DNA of 64,000 nt, taken from F1-120-MAGs118 sp013360535. Lineage in GTDB: Bacteria; Planctomycetota; UBA1135; GCA-002686595. The stretch is taken from assembly GCA_026647215.1 (NCBI GenBank), contig JAPKHC010000005.1, forward strand, positions 1 to 64,000, written 5' to 3'. The notes below the pieces were generated by a model. The model worked only from the letters and a program-made list of their open reading frames with translations, made no database searches and had not been told where the DNA came from. Shown here one piece after another: positions 34,743 through 44,398 of this stretch (position 1 is the stretch's first letter; each line of letters begins with the position of its first letter). Both the position numbers and the translations under genes were made by a program.

Positions 34743-36390
34743 GTGCCCGAGCCCCCCTCGCTCCGTCCGCTCTGGCCAGCGGTCGCAGTTCTCGTGTATG
34801 CGCTGCTGATGGCGGCGTTTGGCAACGGCGCGGAACGACCGCTCGAAGCCCACGAGGCTTTTGTCGCGCGCTCGGCGACCGAAATGCTGCGCCGCGACGA
34901 CTGGATCCTGCCCTATTTCAATGGCGATCCGCGCCTGCAGAAGCCGGCCGCTCAACTACTGGGGCGCGATCGCGGCCCACGAGCTCGCCGGAGCGCCGCG
35001 AGATGAGCGCGTGAGCGAAGGCCACGCGCGAGCACCGTCCGCAGTCGGCGGAGTCCTGATGGTGCTCTTCACCATGCTGCTCGCGCGCACGCTCGGCTTC
35101 CGCCCGCTCGCCGCCGCGCTGGCGGGAGCGTTGCTCGCGAGCTCGACGGCGTTCCTCGACTGGTCGCACAACGCGCAGCCGGAAATGCTCTATGCCGGAC
35201 TGTGCACGCTCGAAGTGCTCGGCTTCGCGCAAGCGTGGATCGCCGCACGCAAAGGTCGTTCGACCTGGCCCGGCTGCCTGCTCGCCTGGACCGGCGCCGG
35301 GCTCGCAGTGCTCGCCAAGGGCCCGCTCCTGCCGGGATTTCTGGTCGTCGGCGTCGCGCTGGCGAACTGGCTCGCGCGCGACGGCTCCCCGCGGCCGCGT
35401 CGCACGCTGCGCCCGCTCGTCGGCCTCGCGCTCGTGCTCGCGTTCGTGCTGCCGTGGGTCGCGCTGGTCGTGCACCGTGAGCCGCACGCGCCGGAGTTCT
35501 GGCGCAGCCAGATGTTCGACCGCACCGGCGGAGTGCATTCGGCCTGGTGGCAACCGCTCAAGTTCTTCTACGTGACGGCCCTCGCCAAGCTGGCGGCGCC
35601 GTGGTCGGTGCTCGCCTTCGTCGGACTCGTCTGGGGCTGGCGCACGCGCTCGAACGAGCGTGTGCAAGCGCGCTGGCTCGCGTGGGTGTTCGTCGTGCCG
35701 CTCGTCGTGCTCGGCTTCTCGGCGCGGCCGAAGGGGTACTACCTGCTGCCCGCGCTCGCGCCGCTGTTCGTGCTGATGGCCGAGAGCGCCTGCGTCGCGC
35801 TGGATGCGCTGCGCGAGCGCGCGACGCGATGGGCCCGCCACGTCCTGCGCGCGCATGCGGGCCTCGCGTTCGTCGCGGCGGCTGCGCTGTTCCTGTACTT
35901 GCTGCTCCGCCCGAGCGCCTTCGGTGCGCGCCCGCTGACCGACGGCCTCGGAGCTCTGCTCGCCATCGTCGCCGTCGGCGCTGCGATCGATTCGCTGCGC
36001 AACACGACCTTGAAAGCGCACCGCGCCGCCCTCGGCGCCGGGCTTGCGCTCGCGACCCTGATGCTCGGCGCCTCCGTCGCCGCCGTGGATCCCCGCATGG
36101 CCCGTTACGAGGATGCGCTGATCGCGCAACGAATCGGCGAACGCGCTCCCCACGAGCATCACCTCTACCTCCTGAGCGGCAACACGCAGGTGCTCACCTA
36201 CTACGCCGATCGCTGCGTCGAACAGGTGACGCTGGAACAACTCTCCGCGAACCTGGCGACCCTCCCCGACGCACTCGTGCTCGGTACAGCCGACGAGATC
36301 CGCGCCTCGCAACTGCACGGCGACGTCATCCTCCGAAGCCAGCTCGCCGACGACACGTTCGTGCTGCTCGACCTCGAGCGTCCGCGCTGA
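34743..36390 (+). pseudogene. ArnT-like family 39 glycosyltransferase gene with a single-base frameshift
   Basis: Two frames together encode one protein of about 548 residues. The first (from GTG 34743) gives the N-terminal helix and the family motif ending DPRLQKP. The second continues without gap as PLNYWGAIAAHELAG, then about 10 transmembrane helices and a periplasmic end. The switch is at 34947, where one extra G in CCGGCCG would be removed to restore KPPLNYW, the expected text of ArnT/PMT enzymes. These move sugars from polyprenyl phosphate to lipid A or proteins; the catalytic Asp/Glu loop (RPLEAHEAF) has the usual Asp replaced by His. It is either a genuine pseudogene or a sequencing error. 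Confidence 0.8.
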
Positions 36391-36432
36391 CTTGACGCTC
36401 GCGAGAAACGACGGACTGCACTCCGCGGAACG

Positions 36433-39171
36433 TCAGTTCGAGCGCCGCACGACGAGCTGCAGCGCCGCAGCTCCGACGTTGAGACCAGTCCAGGTTCCCA
36501 AGTAGCGGCTGTCGCCGTCCGATTTCACGGCCCGCAGCGTGTACCCGACGTCCACCGGCAAGCGGAACTCGAACTCGCCGCGCTCGTCGGTCCGCGAGCC
36601 TCCCACACCGAAACCGTCGAGGGGCTCGTCGTCCTCGAAGATCCCCACCCAGGCGTTCTGGCACGGCGAACCGTCTTCCAGCACCAGCCGCCCGCGCAGG
36701 AGGCCCGAGGGCCGCAAGCGCAGCGTGACGTCGCGTTCACCCGACTTGACGCCACGGAAACGCTGGACCGCAAGTTGCGGTGCTGCGGTCTGTGCGGCGA
36801 GCTGGGGCCCCACGGCCAGCGTGAGCGGAACGTCCGGCAAGCCGTCGAGCACGAAGCGACCGGCCGCGTCGGTGAACGTATAGGTGAGTCGCGAGTTGGG
36901 ATCGTTCAGGGCACACACCTCGACCGTGGCGGCGAACAACGGGACGCCGTGTTCGTCGAGCACACGTCCGGCGATCGTCCCATCGGCCCGGAGCACGAGC
37001 TCGCCGAGTTCACGGCGCTCGCCGTCCGCCAGTTCCAGCGGCAGTTCGAGGTTTGCGCCCGCGAAGCCCTTGCGCGTGACCGACACCGTCCACGAACCCG
37101 CGCACAGGTCGCCCAACGTGAACGAACCGTCGCCGCGCGTGAGCGCGCTGACCCACGGCCTGCCCCAGTGGCCGAACTCGAGCCCGCCGTCGCGCGTCCG
37201 GTCGGCGTTGCAACCCGCCGCCTGCACACTCCAGCCTTCGAGCGCTCGGCCGTGTTCGTCGACGACGCGCCCCACGAGCAGCGTGGCGGGCTCGAGCCGG
37301 AAGGGATCGAGTTGGAAGCGCTCTCCGGTCGCATCGGCTGGCGGCAGATCGTAGAGCCGCGTGCCAAATCCCGGCTTCGAGATGCGCAAGGTCGCGTCGA
37401 GCTCGAGGCGCAGCGGCGGCAGCTCAAAATGCCCGTCGCGGCCGGTGCGCACCGAACGCTGGACGATGTCCACACCTCGCGCCTGCACCTCTACCCGTGC
37501 ATCGGCGAGCGGCGTTCCGTTCGCATCGACGACACTACCGCGCGCCGTGCGGCCCTTCTCCAGCAGGAACTCCACGTGCGCCACGCCGGCGTCGAGCCTG
37601 ACGTCGGGAACGACGCCGTCGGCGTAACCGCTCGCGCGCGCGTAGAGCGAGCTCCAGCGTGCGGATCCGGGTTCGAACCCGGGCAACGCAAATCGCCCCT
37701 CGGCGTCGGTGCGGACCGCGCGCTCTCCAAACTCGTCGTCGGTGACCCACGCGCCTTCGATCGGCCGCAACGTGCGCCCGTCCCGCACGACACCTTCCGC
37801 GCGCCCGCCCCGTTCGATCACAAGATCGAGCACCGTCGCGCTGCCTTCGACAATCGTCACGACACCGCTCAGCGGAAGCCCGTCGAGCGGCTTGACGGTC
37901 ACGCGCCAACCTCCGACGGGCGCGGGGAGCAATTCGTAACGCCCACTCTCGTCGCTGGACGCGAGCCAGTGATGGTTCAGGTCTCCGAAATACAGGAACG
38001 GCGTGAGTTCGAGCCGCGCGCGTCGCACCGGAGCGCCATCGGGAAAACGCAACTGGCCCGAGAGCGACGCCTGCTGCGGCAAGACGATCTCGAGCGGAAC
38101 TCCGGGCGCACACTGCGACTGCGCCGCCGGAGAGTACCCCTTCGCCGCAGCGTGGAGTTCGTACCCGTGCCCACGCTGGAGCTTGACCTCGAAGCGCCCC
38201 TCGCCGTCGGTCGTGAGCCGTGCGACCTGCGTCTGCTCGGCGGGCTCACGATCGCCGCCGATTTCCGACGACGCCCGCGGCCACACGCTCACGCTTGCGC
38301 CCGGGATTCCGACGCCCGCGCGGTTGGTGACCCGGCCTCCGAGCACACGCTCGAGATCACGCGCTTCACTCGCCGGAACGGCCTCGGGCTCGGCCGTCGG
38401 CGAAACACGCGCCGATTCCGCGTGCGCTCCCGCAGGAGGAACTTCCTTGTCCCGCGGACGCTGCACGCGCTCCGAACTCGTGGCACTCGCGAGCGTTTCG
38501 AGATCGGGCGTGGCCTGCCAGCGCCAGACGCACAGGCCCAGCAGCACGAGCACGACAGCGGCGACGGTGAACTTCAGTTTCACTAGGGTGACTCCGAACC
38601 ACGCGGGCAAGGAAACGAACGCTGGAGGCGCTACCAGCGGCGCGAACGCAGACAGCCACTCCGCGCGTTTTCCGCTGCAATCGTGGTCGAGCCGCTCTCG
38701 CAATAGCTGCAGCGCGCGCGAGAGGCGTGTCTTGACCGTTGCGAGCGGGAGCTTTTGCAGGTCCGCGATGCGCGCCGGACTCAGCTCGTCGAAGTACCGC
38801 AGCAGGACCGTCGAGCGGTACGGCTCGCCCAGCTCGAGCACGAGCCGGACCAGTCGCTCGTGCTGCTGCGCACGCGCGACGATCGCGTCGGGGCCGTCGA
38901 CACGTTCGGGGCGCGCGCTGCGTTCCTCGCGGACTCGCCGATGCGCGTCGGAACGTCGGGAGCGCGCCGCGAGACGGCGCAGCACCGTGACCATCCAGTT
39001 GCGCAGGCTGGGCTCGTCTTCGAACCGATGGCCGAGCGCCGCGAGCTGCGCGTCCTGTGCGAGGTCGTCGGCGAGCGCCGCGTCGTTCACGAGTCCGGTC
39101 GCGAGTCTCCGCGCCCACGCGCTGCGCTCGAGCAGCGCCTGCGGGTCAGCCCAAGCCTCGGACGGGTCCAT
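36433..39171 (-). CDS. ECF sigma factor fused to a membrane helix and carboxypeptidase-regulatory-like repeats
   Basis: A 912-residue fusion. Residues about 10-85 are sigma region 2 (LADDLAQDAQLAAL, NWMVTVLRRLAAR); about 100-162 are region 4 with the helix-turn-helix LSPARIADLQKLPLATVKTRLSRA shortened here in description. A transmembrane helix lies at 201-216 (FTVAAVVLVLLGLCVW). The rest is extracytoplasmic: seven to eight CarboxypepD_reg/CNA-B-like beta-sandwich repeats with GRV, GRFVLDGLP and GSFTLGDL turns. The sigma part would thus be tethered to the membrane and coupled to a surface sensor in one chain, without a separate anti-sigma factor. The ATG at 39171 is chosen over TTG 39177 because the promoter places the transcript start there. 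No protease-site motif was identified. Confidence 0.85.
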   Translation of the reverse strand: MDPSEAWADPQALLERSAWARRLATGLVNDAALADDLAQDAQLAALGHRFEDEPSLRNWMVTVLRRLAARSRRSDAHRRVREERSARPERVDGPDAIVARAQQHERLVRLVLELGEPYRSTVLLRYFDELSPARIADLQKLPLATVKTRLSRALQLLRERLDHDCSGKRAEWLSAFAPLVAPPAFVSLPAWFGVTLVKLKFTVAAVVLVLLGLCVWRWQATPDLETLASATSSERVQRPRDKEVPPAGAHAESARVSPTAEPEAVPASEARDLERVLGGRVTNRAGVGIPGASVSVWPRASSEIGGDREPAEQTQVARLTTDGEGRFEVKLQRGHGYELHAAAKGYSPAAQSQCAPGVPLEIVLPQQASLSGQLRFPDGAPVRRARLELTPFLYFGDLNHHWLASSDESGRYELLPAPVGGWRVTVKPLDGLPLSGVVTIVEGSATVLDLVIERGGRAEGVVRDGRTLRPIEGAWVTDDEFGERAVRTDAEGRFALPGFEPGSARWSSLYARASGYADGVVPDVRLDAGVAHVEFLLEKGRTARGSVVDANGTPLADARVEVQARGVDIVQRSVRTGRDGHFELPPLRLELDATLRISKPGFGTRLYDLPPADATGERFQLDPFRLEPATLLVGRVVDEHGRALEGWSVQAAGCNADRTRDGGLEFGHWGRPWVSALTRGDGSFTLGDLCAGSWTVSVTRKGFAGANLELPLELADGERRELGELVLRADGTIAGRVLDEHGVPLFAATVEVCALNDPNSRLTYTFTDAAGRFVLDGLPDVPLTLAVGPQLAAQTAAPQLAVQRFRGVKSGERDVTLRLRPSGLLRGRLVLEDGSPCQNAWVGIFEDDEPLDGFGVGGSRTDERGEFEFRLPVDVGYTLRAVKSDGDSRYLGTWTGLNVGAAALQLVVRRSN

Positions 39172-39177
39172 GCCCAA

Positions 39178-39208
39178 GGAGTACCCGTGCTCTCGCGCGC
39201 GATGTCAA
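39178..39208 (-). promoter_or_regulatory. Sigma-70-like promoter of the sigma-factor fusion gene
   Basis: On the minus strand a perfect -35 TTGACA (39208-39203) is separated by 19 bp from TACTCC (39183-39178). The ATG follows after 6 nt, so a start about 7 nt past the -10 gives a leaderless message. This is the best -35 match I found in the window. Confidence 0.6.
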
Positions 39209-39222
39209 CGAATGCGAATTCT

Positions 39223-39684
39223 TCAGCGCGGCTTGGGCTTCGCGCGCGGAGGCTTCGTGGCCGGCTTCGGTGCGCTGGGCTTCTTGCGGCGCGGCTTGGC
39301 GGATGGAGCGGCGGAGCGGGGGTCGCCGAGGCGCTCGTTGGTTTCGTAGGCGGCCTTGGCGAGCGCGCTCGCGACCTTGACGGAGAGTGAGTCGCCTTCG
39401 CGCAGGTCGAGCGTCGCCATGTCGTACTTGCCGCCGGGCTTGAGGCGTGGCTCGAGCTCGAGGAACTGCTGGCCGCGCCAGAAGCCGTAGAGCACACGCT
39501 CTGGTTCGGCGCGAATCAGGAGCGCGGGGCCGTTGTGGAAGTACACGAGGTGCCCCCACTTGAGCTGCTCCTCGAACGGACCGGCCGCACGCACGGTCTT
39601 GCGCAGGCTGCGGACGAGCTCGAGCCGCCAGCCGTCGATCGAGGCGACGTATTCGTCGGGCGTGTTCACTCCGGGCGTCTTCAT
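39223..39684 (-). CDS. DUF1801 (YdhG-like) protein with basic tail
   Basis: A 153-residue cytoplasmic protein. The DUF1801 fold is seen as a start helix (TPDEYVASIDGWRLELVRSL), then the LKWGHLVYFHNGPALLI strand and FWRGQQFLELEPRL. The C-terminal 30 residues are a Lys/Pro/Ala-rich tail that may bind nucleic acid. Family function is not settled. A TAGCTT box lies 8 nt before the ATG. Confidence 0.8.
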   Translation of the reverse strand: MKTPGVNTPDEYVASIDGWRLELVRSLRKTVRAAGPFEEQLKWGHLVYFHNGPALLIRAEPERVLYGFWRGQQFLELEPRLKPGGKYDMATLDLREGDSLSVKVASALAKAAYETNERLGDPRSAAPSAKPRRKKPSAPKPATKPPRAKPKPR

Positions 39685-39692
39685 TGGGCGCC

Positions 39693-39698
39693 AAGCTA
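39693..39698 (-). promoter_or_regulatory. Putative -10 box of the DUF1801 gene
   Basis: TAGCTT on the minus strand, 8 nt before the ATG at 39684, without a ribosome binding site. Confidence 0.35.
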
Positions 39699-39810
39699 CC
39701 CGCGCGCGGCCCGAAAGTGCCGCCGGAGGGAATGCAACGCTCGCCCGCGCACGGATCCGCGGCAACCGGCCGATCCAAGGACACCCAGCTCCCTCACCGC
39801 GCAGGCCAAC

Positions 39811-40683
39811 ATGCAGAACTCCGCCCTCGTCCGCCCGAACCTGCCCCCGGCGACGCTCACCCCGCAGAGCCCGAAGATGCTGCCGGGCATGCTGCGACCC
39901 TTCGAGCGCTCGGACTTCGCGCCGCTGCCCAAGGGCTGGCGCGCAGGGCCGCCGGACTTCGTCGCCGTCGGCTGCGGGCGGGCGGGCTCGACCTGGTGGT
40001 GGTCGTTGATCGAGCGCCACCCCAAGGTCGTGCCCAACCGGCTCGGCCAGAAGGAGCTGCACTACTTCTCGCACTTCGGCTGGAACGGGCCGAGCGACGA
40101 GCAGGTCGAGGTCTATCGCGAGGCCTTCGCGGCGCCGCCGGGCTCGATCTGCGGCGACGGGACGTTCGCGTACCTCACCCACCCGCTCAGCGTGCAGCAC
40201 CTGTGGCGCGCAGCCCCGGAAACACGGCTGATCGCGCTCCTCCGCAACCCGATCGATCGCTTCGTGTCGTCCTACGACCGCTTCCTGCGCCACCGCATGC
40301 GCTGGCTCGGCCTCGAGGGCGAGCGTGCGGTCGTGCAGCGCAATTACTCGCTGTGGGATGAGGCGCTGACGAGTTGCCTGTGCGCCGATGGCCTGCGTGC
40401 GGTGCAACGGCGTTGGCCGCGCGAGCGTTTGCTCGTGCTGCAGTACGAAAAGTGCCGCCTCGATCCTGAGCGCGAGCTCGCCCGCACCTACGAATTCCTC
40501 GGGCTCGATCCGAAGTTCGTGCCCGAGCGGCTGCGCGAGGCGATCAACAAGGAAGAGCACGAGCTCGCGGGGCCCGATGCGGCGGCGCGAGAGCGGCTCG
40601 TCGAGCTCTTCGAGCGCGACGTGGCCGAGACCTGCCGGCTGTGCCCGGAGGTCGATCGCCGCCTGTGGACGGACTTCGCCTGA
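39811..40683 (+). CDS. Sulfotransferase family protein
   Basis: A 290-residue PAPS-dependent sulfotransferase. The 5'-phosphosulfate loop is GCGRAGSTWWWSLI (canonical GxxRSGTT), and the 3'-phosphate site is RNPIDRFVSSYDRFLRHR, with the conserved Arg and Ser. LFERDVAETCRLCPE near the end fits the C-terminal helix. The acceptor is unknown; such enzymes sulfate polysaccharides or glycolipids. ATG 39811 is the first in the protein-like part; no signal peptide. It stands upstream of clpB, followed by a hairpin at 40706-40725. Confidence 0.85.
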   Translation: MQNSALVRPNLPPATLTPQSPKMLPGMLRPFERSDFAPLPKGWRAGPPDFVAVGCGRAGSTWWWSLIERHPKVVPNRLGQKELHYFSHFGWNGPSDEQVEVYREAFAAPPGSICGDGTFAYLTHPLSVQHLWRAAPETRLIALLRNPIDRFVSSYDRFLRHRMRWLGLEGERAVVQRNYSLWDEALTSCLCADGLRAVQRRWPRERLLVLQYEKCRLDPERELARTYEFLGLDPKFVPERLREAINKEEHELAGPDAAARERLVELFERDVAETCRLCPEVDRRLWTDFA

Positions 40684-40705
40684 ACCAGCGCCGAGAACTG
40701 CCGTT

Positions 40706-40725
40706 TTGGCGCCATCGGGCGCCAA
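40706..40725 (+). terminator. Hairpin between the sulfotransferase gene and clpB
   Basis: TTGGCGCC, ATCG loop, GGCGCCAA, followed by TTTGA. It could end the sulfotransferase transcript. It is not a CIRCE element, so HrcA control of clpB is not indicated, but an operator role cannot be excluded. Confidence 0.45.
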
Positions 40726-40833
40726 TTTGACGCACACGCCTGCGTTGGCGGGGTCAGGAAGCGGCCTGGAGGCCCTCCGGGCCCGTTCGGGGCGATTCCG
40801 GCCGCTGGTACGGCGCTTGCCCTGCTCCCGGGC

Positions 40834-43383
40834 ATGCAAACCCAATACACCACCAAGGCGGCGGAGGTTCTTCAGGCGGCCCAGAAGCTCGGCGCCGACT
40901 CCGGCCATCCGGAGCTGACGGCCCAGCACCTCGCGGTTTCCCTCCTGCGCGAGACCGAAGGCGTGCCGGCGGCGGTGCTCAAGAAGCTCGACGTCGACCC
41001 GCGAGTGCTCGCGGGCGAGTTCGTCCTGCAGCTCGACAAGCTGCCGAAGACTTCCGGGGGCAACCTGCAGCCCGCGCGTTCGTTCATGGAAGCGCTCAAC
41101 GAGGCCGGTGCGGCGGCGAAGCGCCTGAAGGATGACTTCGTGTCGACGGAGCACCTGCTGCTCGGCCTCGCGAAGGCGGGCGGGCCCGAGGTGAAGGGGC
41201 TGCTCGCGGCGCGCAAGCTCTCGTACGAGCGCATCGAGGCGGCGCTCACCGACGTGCGCGGCTCGAAGCGCGTGACGAGCCCCGACCCCGAGAGCACGTT
41301 CGAGGCGCTCAAGAAGTACGCGCGCGACCTGACCGCCGACGCGCAGGCCGGCAAGCTCGACCCCGTCATCGGGCGCGACACCGAGATCCGCCGCGTGATG
41401 CAGGTGCTCTCGCGGCGCCGCAAGAACAACCCCGTGTTGATCGGCGACCCCGGCGTCGGCAAGACCGCGATCGCCGAAGGCCTCGCCAACCGCATCGTCG
41501 CCGGCGACGTGCCCGAGCCGCTCAAGGGCAAGAGGATCCTCGCGCTCGACCTCGGCTCGATGCTCGCGGGCGCGAAGTTCCGCGGCGAGTTCGAGGAGCG
41601 CCTCAAGGCCGTGCTGGCGGAGATCGCGCAGGCCGAAGGCGAAGTGATCCTGTTCATCGACGAGCTGCACACGCTGGTCGGTGCGGGCGGCGCCGAAGGT
41701 GCGGTCGACGCGGCGAACATGCTCAAGCCGGCGCTCGCGCGTGGCGAGCTGCACTGCATCGGTGCGACGACGCTCGACGAATACCGCAAGCACGTCGAGA
41801 AGGACAAGGCGCTCGAGCGGCGCTTCATGCCTGTGCAGGTCGGCGAGCCGTCGATCGAGGACACGATCGCGATCCTGCGCGGCCTGAAGGAGCGTTACGA
41901 GGTGCACTACGGCGTGCGCATCCTCGACGAGGCGCTGGTCTCGGCCGCGCGGCTCGCCGATCGCCACATCACGCAGCGCTTCATGCCCGACAAGGCGATC
42001 GACCTGGTCGACGAAGCGGCCGCGCAGGTGCGGCTCTCGATCGACTCGCTGCCGCCGGAGCTCGACGCGATCGAACGCAAGGTGCGCCAGCTCGAGATCG
42101 AGCGCACGGCGCTCAAGAAGGAAAACCGCGGCGACGAGGCGCGGCGCATCGCGCAGATCGGCGAGGAGCTCTCGGAGCTCAACGAGTCGGGCCGTGCGCT
42201 GCGTGCGCGCTGGCAGGCCGAGAAGGAGCTCATCACCGCGCTGCGCGCGGGCAAGACCTTGATCGAGAGCCTGCGCAACGAAGCCGAGCGCAAGGAACGT
42301 GAAGGCAATTTCGAGCGTGTCGCGCAGATCCGCTACGGCGAGCTGCCGCAGGCGGAACAGCAGCTCAAGCAGAGCGGCGAGAAGCTCGCCGAGATCCAGC
42401 GCGAGGGCGCGCTGCTGCCCGAAGAGGTCGACGCGGAGATGATCGCGAAGGTCGTCAGCCGCTGGACCGGCATCCCGGCCTCGCGCCTGCTCGAGACCGA
42501 GCGCGAGAAGCTGCTCCACATGGAAGAGCGCCTGCGCGAGCGTGTCGTCGGCCAGGACCACGCGCTCGTCTCGATCAGCGAAGCCGTGCGCCGCGCGCGT
42601 GCCGGCCTGCAGGAAACCACGCGGCCGCTCGGCTCGTTCCTGCTGCTCGGCCCGACCGGCGTCGGCAAGACCGAGACCGCCAAGGCGCTCGCGGAGTTCC
42701 TGTTCGACGACGAGAGCGCCGTCGTGCGCCTCGACATGACCGAGTACATGGAGAAGCACTCCGTCTCGCGCATGATCGGCGCGCCTCCGGGTTACGTCGG
42801 TTACGACGAGGGTGGTGCGCTCACCGAGGCCGTGCGCCGCAAGCCGCACTCGGTGCTCCTGCTCGACGAGGTCGAAAAGGCGCACCCCGACGTCTTCAAC
42901 GTGCTGCTCCAGATCCTCGACGACGGCCGCCTCACCGACGGCCAGGGCCGCACCGTCGACTTCACGCAGACGCTCGTCCTCATGACCTCGAACCTCCGCG
43001 ACGGCGCGCAGCTGCGCGACTTCTTCCGGCCCGAGTTCATCAACCGCCTCGACGAGGTCCTCACCTACCTGCCGCTCGAGCCCGACCGCATCCGCGAGAT
43101 CGTCGACGTGCAGCTCGCGCGCCTCCAGAAGCACCTCGCCGAGCAGGAGATCACGCTCGAGCTCACCGGCGCCGCCAAGGAAGCCCTCGCCAAGGAAGGC
43201 TACGACCCCGAATACGGCGCCCGCCCGCTCAAGCGCGTCATCCAAAAGCGCATCCAGAACCTGCTCGCCGACTCGATCCTGCGCGGCACCCTCTCCCCCG
43301 GCTCCCGCGCCTCCATCGACTGGCGCGCCGGCTCCTTCCACATCACGTCCTCCCGCCCTGAACTCGCTCCGGCGGGCCGGTGA
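40834..43383 (+). CDS. clpB: ATP-dependent disaggregase ClpB
   Basis: An 849-residue Hsp100 chaperone that solubilises aggregates with DnaK. Clp N domain 1-145; first AAA+ with Walker A GDPGVGKT (204-211) and ILFIDELH; coiled-coil middle domain about 390-520; second AAA+ with GPTGVGKT (606-613), Walker B and [12 protein letters not shown]. Just after sensor 1 (MTSNL) about 20 residues found in E. coli ClpB are missing: the text goes directly from [13 protein letters not shown] to FRPEF. The final part [16 protein letters not shown] is normal. The stop is 4 bp before the trypsin-like gene. A stretch matching 42893-43111 is repeated as a degraded copy at 45030. Confidence 0.95.
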   Translation: MQTQYTTKAAEVLQAAQKLGADSGHPELTAQHLAVSLLRETEGVPAAVLKKLDVDPRVLAGEFVLQLDKLPKTSGGNLQPARSFMEALNEAGAAAKRLKDDFVSTEHLLLGLAKAGGPEVKGLLAARKLSYERIEAALTDVRGSKRVTSPDPESTFEALKKYARDLTADAQAGKLDPVIGRDTEIRRVMQVLSRRRKNNPVLIGDPGVGKTAIAEGLANRIVAGDVPEPLKGKRILALDLGSMLAGAKFRGEFEERLKAVLAEIAQAEGEVILFIDELHTLVGAGGAEGAVDAANMLKPALARGELHCIGATTLDEYRKHVEKDKALERRFMPVQVGEPSIEDTIAILRGLKERYEVHYGVRILDEALVSAARLADRHITQRFMPDKAIDLVDEAAAQVRLSIDSLPPELDAIERKVRQLEIERTALKKENRGDEARRIAQIGEELSELNESGRALRARWQAEKELITALRAGKTLIESLRNEAERKEREGNFERVAQIRYGELPQAEQQLKQSGEKLAEIQREGALLPEEVDAEMIAKVVSRWTGIPASRLLETEREKLLHMEERLRERVVGQDHALVSISEAVRRARAGLQETTRPLGSFLLLGPTGVGKTETAKALAEFLFDDESAVVRLDMTEYMEKHSVSRMIGAPPGYVGYDEGGALTEAVRRKPHSVLLLDEVEKAHPDVFNVLLQILDDGRLTDGQGRTVDFTQTLVLMTSNLRDGAQLRDFFRPEFINRLDEVLTYLPLEPDRIREIVDVQLARLQKHLAEQEITLELTGAAKEALAKEGYDPEYGARPLKRVIQKRIQNLLADSILRGTLSPGSRASIDWRAGSFHITSSRPELAPAGR

Positions 43384-43387
43384 TCCG

Positions 43388-44275
43388 ATGGAGACGCTCG
43401 ATGAGCTTCAACATCGTGCCCGTGTCGAATTCGTTGGCCGCGCATCCGTCCCGATCCTCCTTCAGACCGAGGACTCCCAGAGCCCGTGGAAATCGTGGGG
43501 ATCGGGCGCGTGGTTTCGAGTGCCTCAAGCCTCGGGACCGGACCGGCTCTTCCTGCTGACAGCCGCACACGTCGTGCTCGACAGCGCCGGCAAACTGGCT
43601 GGCAACTTGTTCGTCCCGGTGAGCCGTCCTGGCGCGACGGTCGGCTCTGACACGGTCCCGCTGCGAGCCGTCGGTGTCGCGACGTTCGTGACAGCGCACG
43701 ACAGGTCAGGCCCCGACACTGAGCACATGGACGCCGTCGTGCTCGAAGTTCGACGTGATCTGGCGGATCGCATCCTGGCCGGTGACTGGGGAGTCCTCGA
43801 CTCTGACAACATCGGGCCGCACGCCGCATCCGAAGGTCTCGACGGCGTTCCCTTCTTGCTGTGCGGCTATCCCGAGCAGACATCCGCCAGCGGCCCCGGA
43901 TGGGCCGCTAACGCACCAGTGCATGTCCTCGGCTCGCGATACGACGGCGATGTCACGATCGAGCACGGCTTCGATCCAGACATCGACCTCCTGCTCGAGC
44001 GTCCGGATCGGGACTACGACTCTAGCGACGCCATGCCGCCGCTCTCGCTCCGAGGTGTGAGCGGCGCACTCGTCTGGGCGATTCGCGCCGGCGACGTGCC
44101 TGGCATCTGGCATCCCCGCCGCGGTGTCGTGATCGCCGGCCACCAAGTGAGCGCCACGCCAACCGGCTACATCCGCGTGCGCCGCGGAGTCGTGCTGGCG
44201 CGGCTCATCCAGCGCGCGGCCCCGGAGATCGCGGATGAGATCGAGGCTCGGCTTGAGGGGCGAGTCGTCGGCTGA
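43388..44275 (+). CDS. Trypsin-like serine peptidase domain protein
   Basis: A 295-residue protein with a trypsin fold signature: FLLTAAHVV (catalytic His61), MDAVVLEV (Asp115) and LRGVSGALVW (Ser225), in the right order and spacing for a chymotrypsin-like triad. There is no signal peptide and no transmembrane helix, which is unusual for such proteases and suggests intracellular action, as in domains coupled to conflict systems. It starts 4 bp after clpB and is probably co-transcribed with it. It lies inside the block flanked by the partial clpB duplicate, and no clear ribosome binding site is seen. Confidence 0.7.
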   Translation: METLDELQHRARVEFVGRASVPILLQTEDSQSPWKSWGSGAWFRVPQASGPDRLFLLTAAHVVLDSAGKLAGNLFVPVSRPGATVGSDTVPLRAVGVATFVTAHDRSGPDTEHMDAVVLEVRRDLADRILAGDWGVLDSDNIGPHAASEGLDGVPFLLCGYPEQTSASGPGWAANAPVHVLGSRYDGDVTIEHGFDPDIDLLLERPDRDYDSSDAMPPLSLRGVSGALVWAIRAGDVPGIWHPRRGVVIAGHQVSATPTGYIRVRRGVVLARLIQRAAPEIADEIEARLEGRVVG

Positions 44276-44280
44276 ATCGG

Positions 44281-44297
44281 CTGGGCGCGACGCCCAG
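44281..44297 (+). terminator. Short hairpin after the trypsin-like gene
   Basis: CTGGGCG, CGA loop, CGCCCAG, beginning 5 nt after the stop codon. It has no T-tract. It may be a weak terminator. Confidence 0.3.
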
Positions 44298-44398
44298 GGC
44301 TCGAGCACGAGCAACGATGTGGGCGTTTGCTTCAGCTCGGGGTGTGTAGTCCGAAGCCGACGACGGCGGGCGGAACACGTCGCAACTGCTGCCGCCGG

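Noticed and set aside
34819..36390. Starting the glycosyltransferase at ATG 34819 as an intact shorter gene
   Set aside because: The first ~45 residues of that frame are Arg/Cys/Ser-rich shadow sequence. The true N terminus is in the other frame, so a frameshift explains the locus better.
40706..40725. CIRCE operator upstream of clpB
   Set aside because: The repeat is an 8-bp palindrome with a 4-nt loop; CIRCE has 9-bp arms (TTAGCACTC) with a 9-nt spacer.
39223..43341. A 1372-codon open frame antisense to clpB
   Set aside because: It lies opposite clpB, which has every expected motif. Long antisense frames arise in very GC-rich genes, and its product is a low-complexity Arg/Leu/Ala chain with no domain except at its end, where the DUF1801 gene is.
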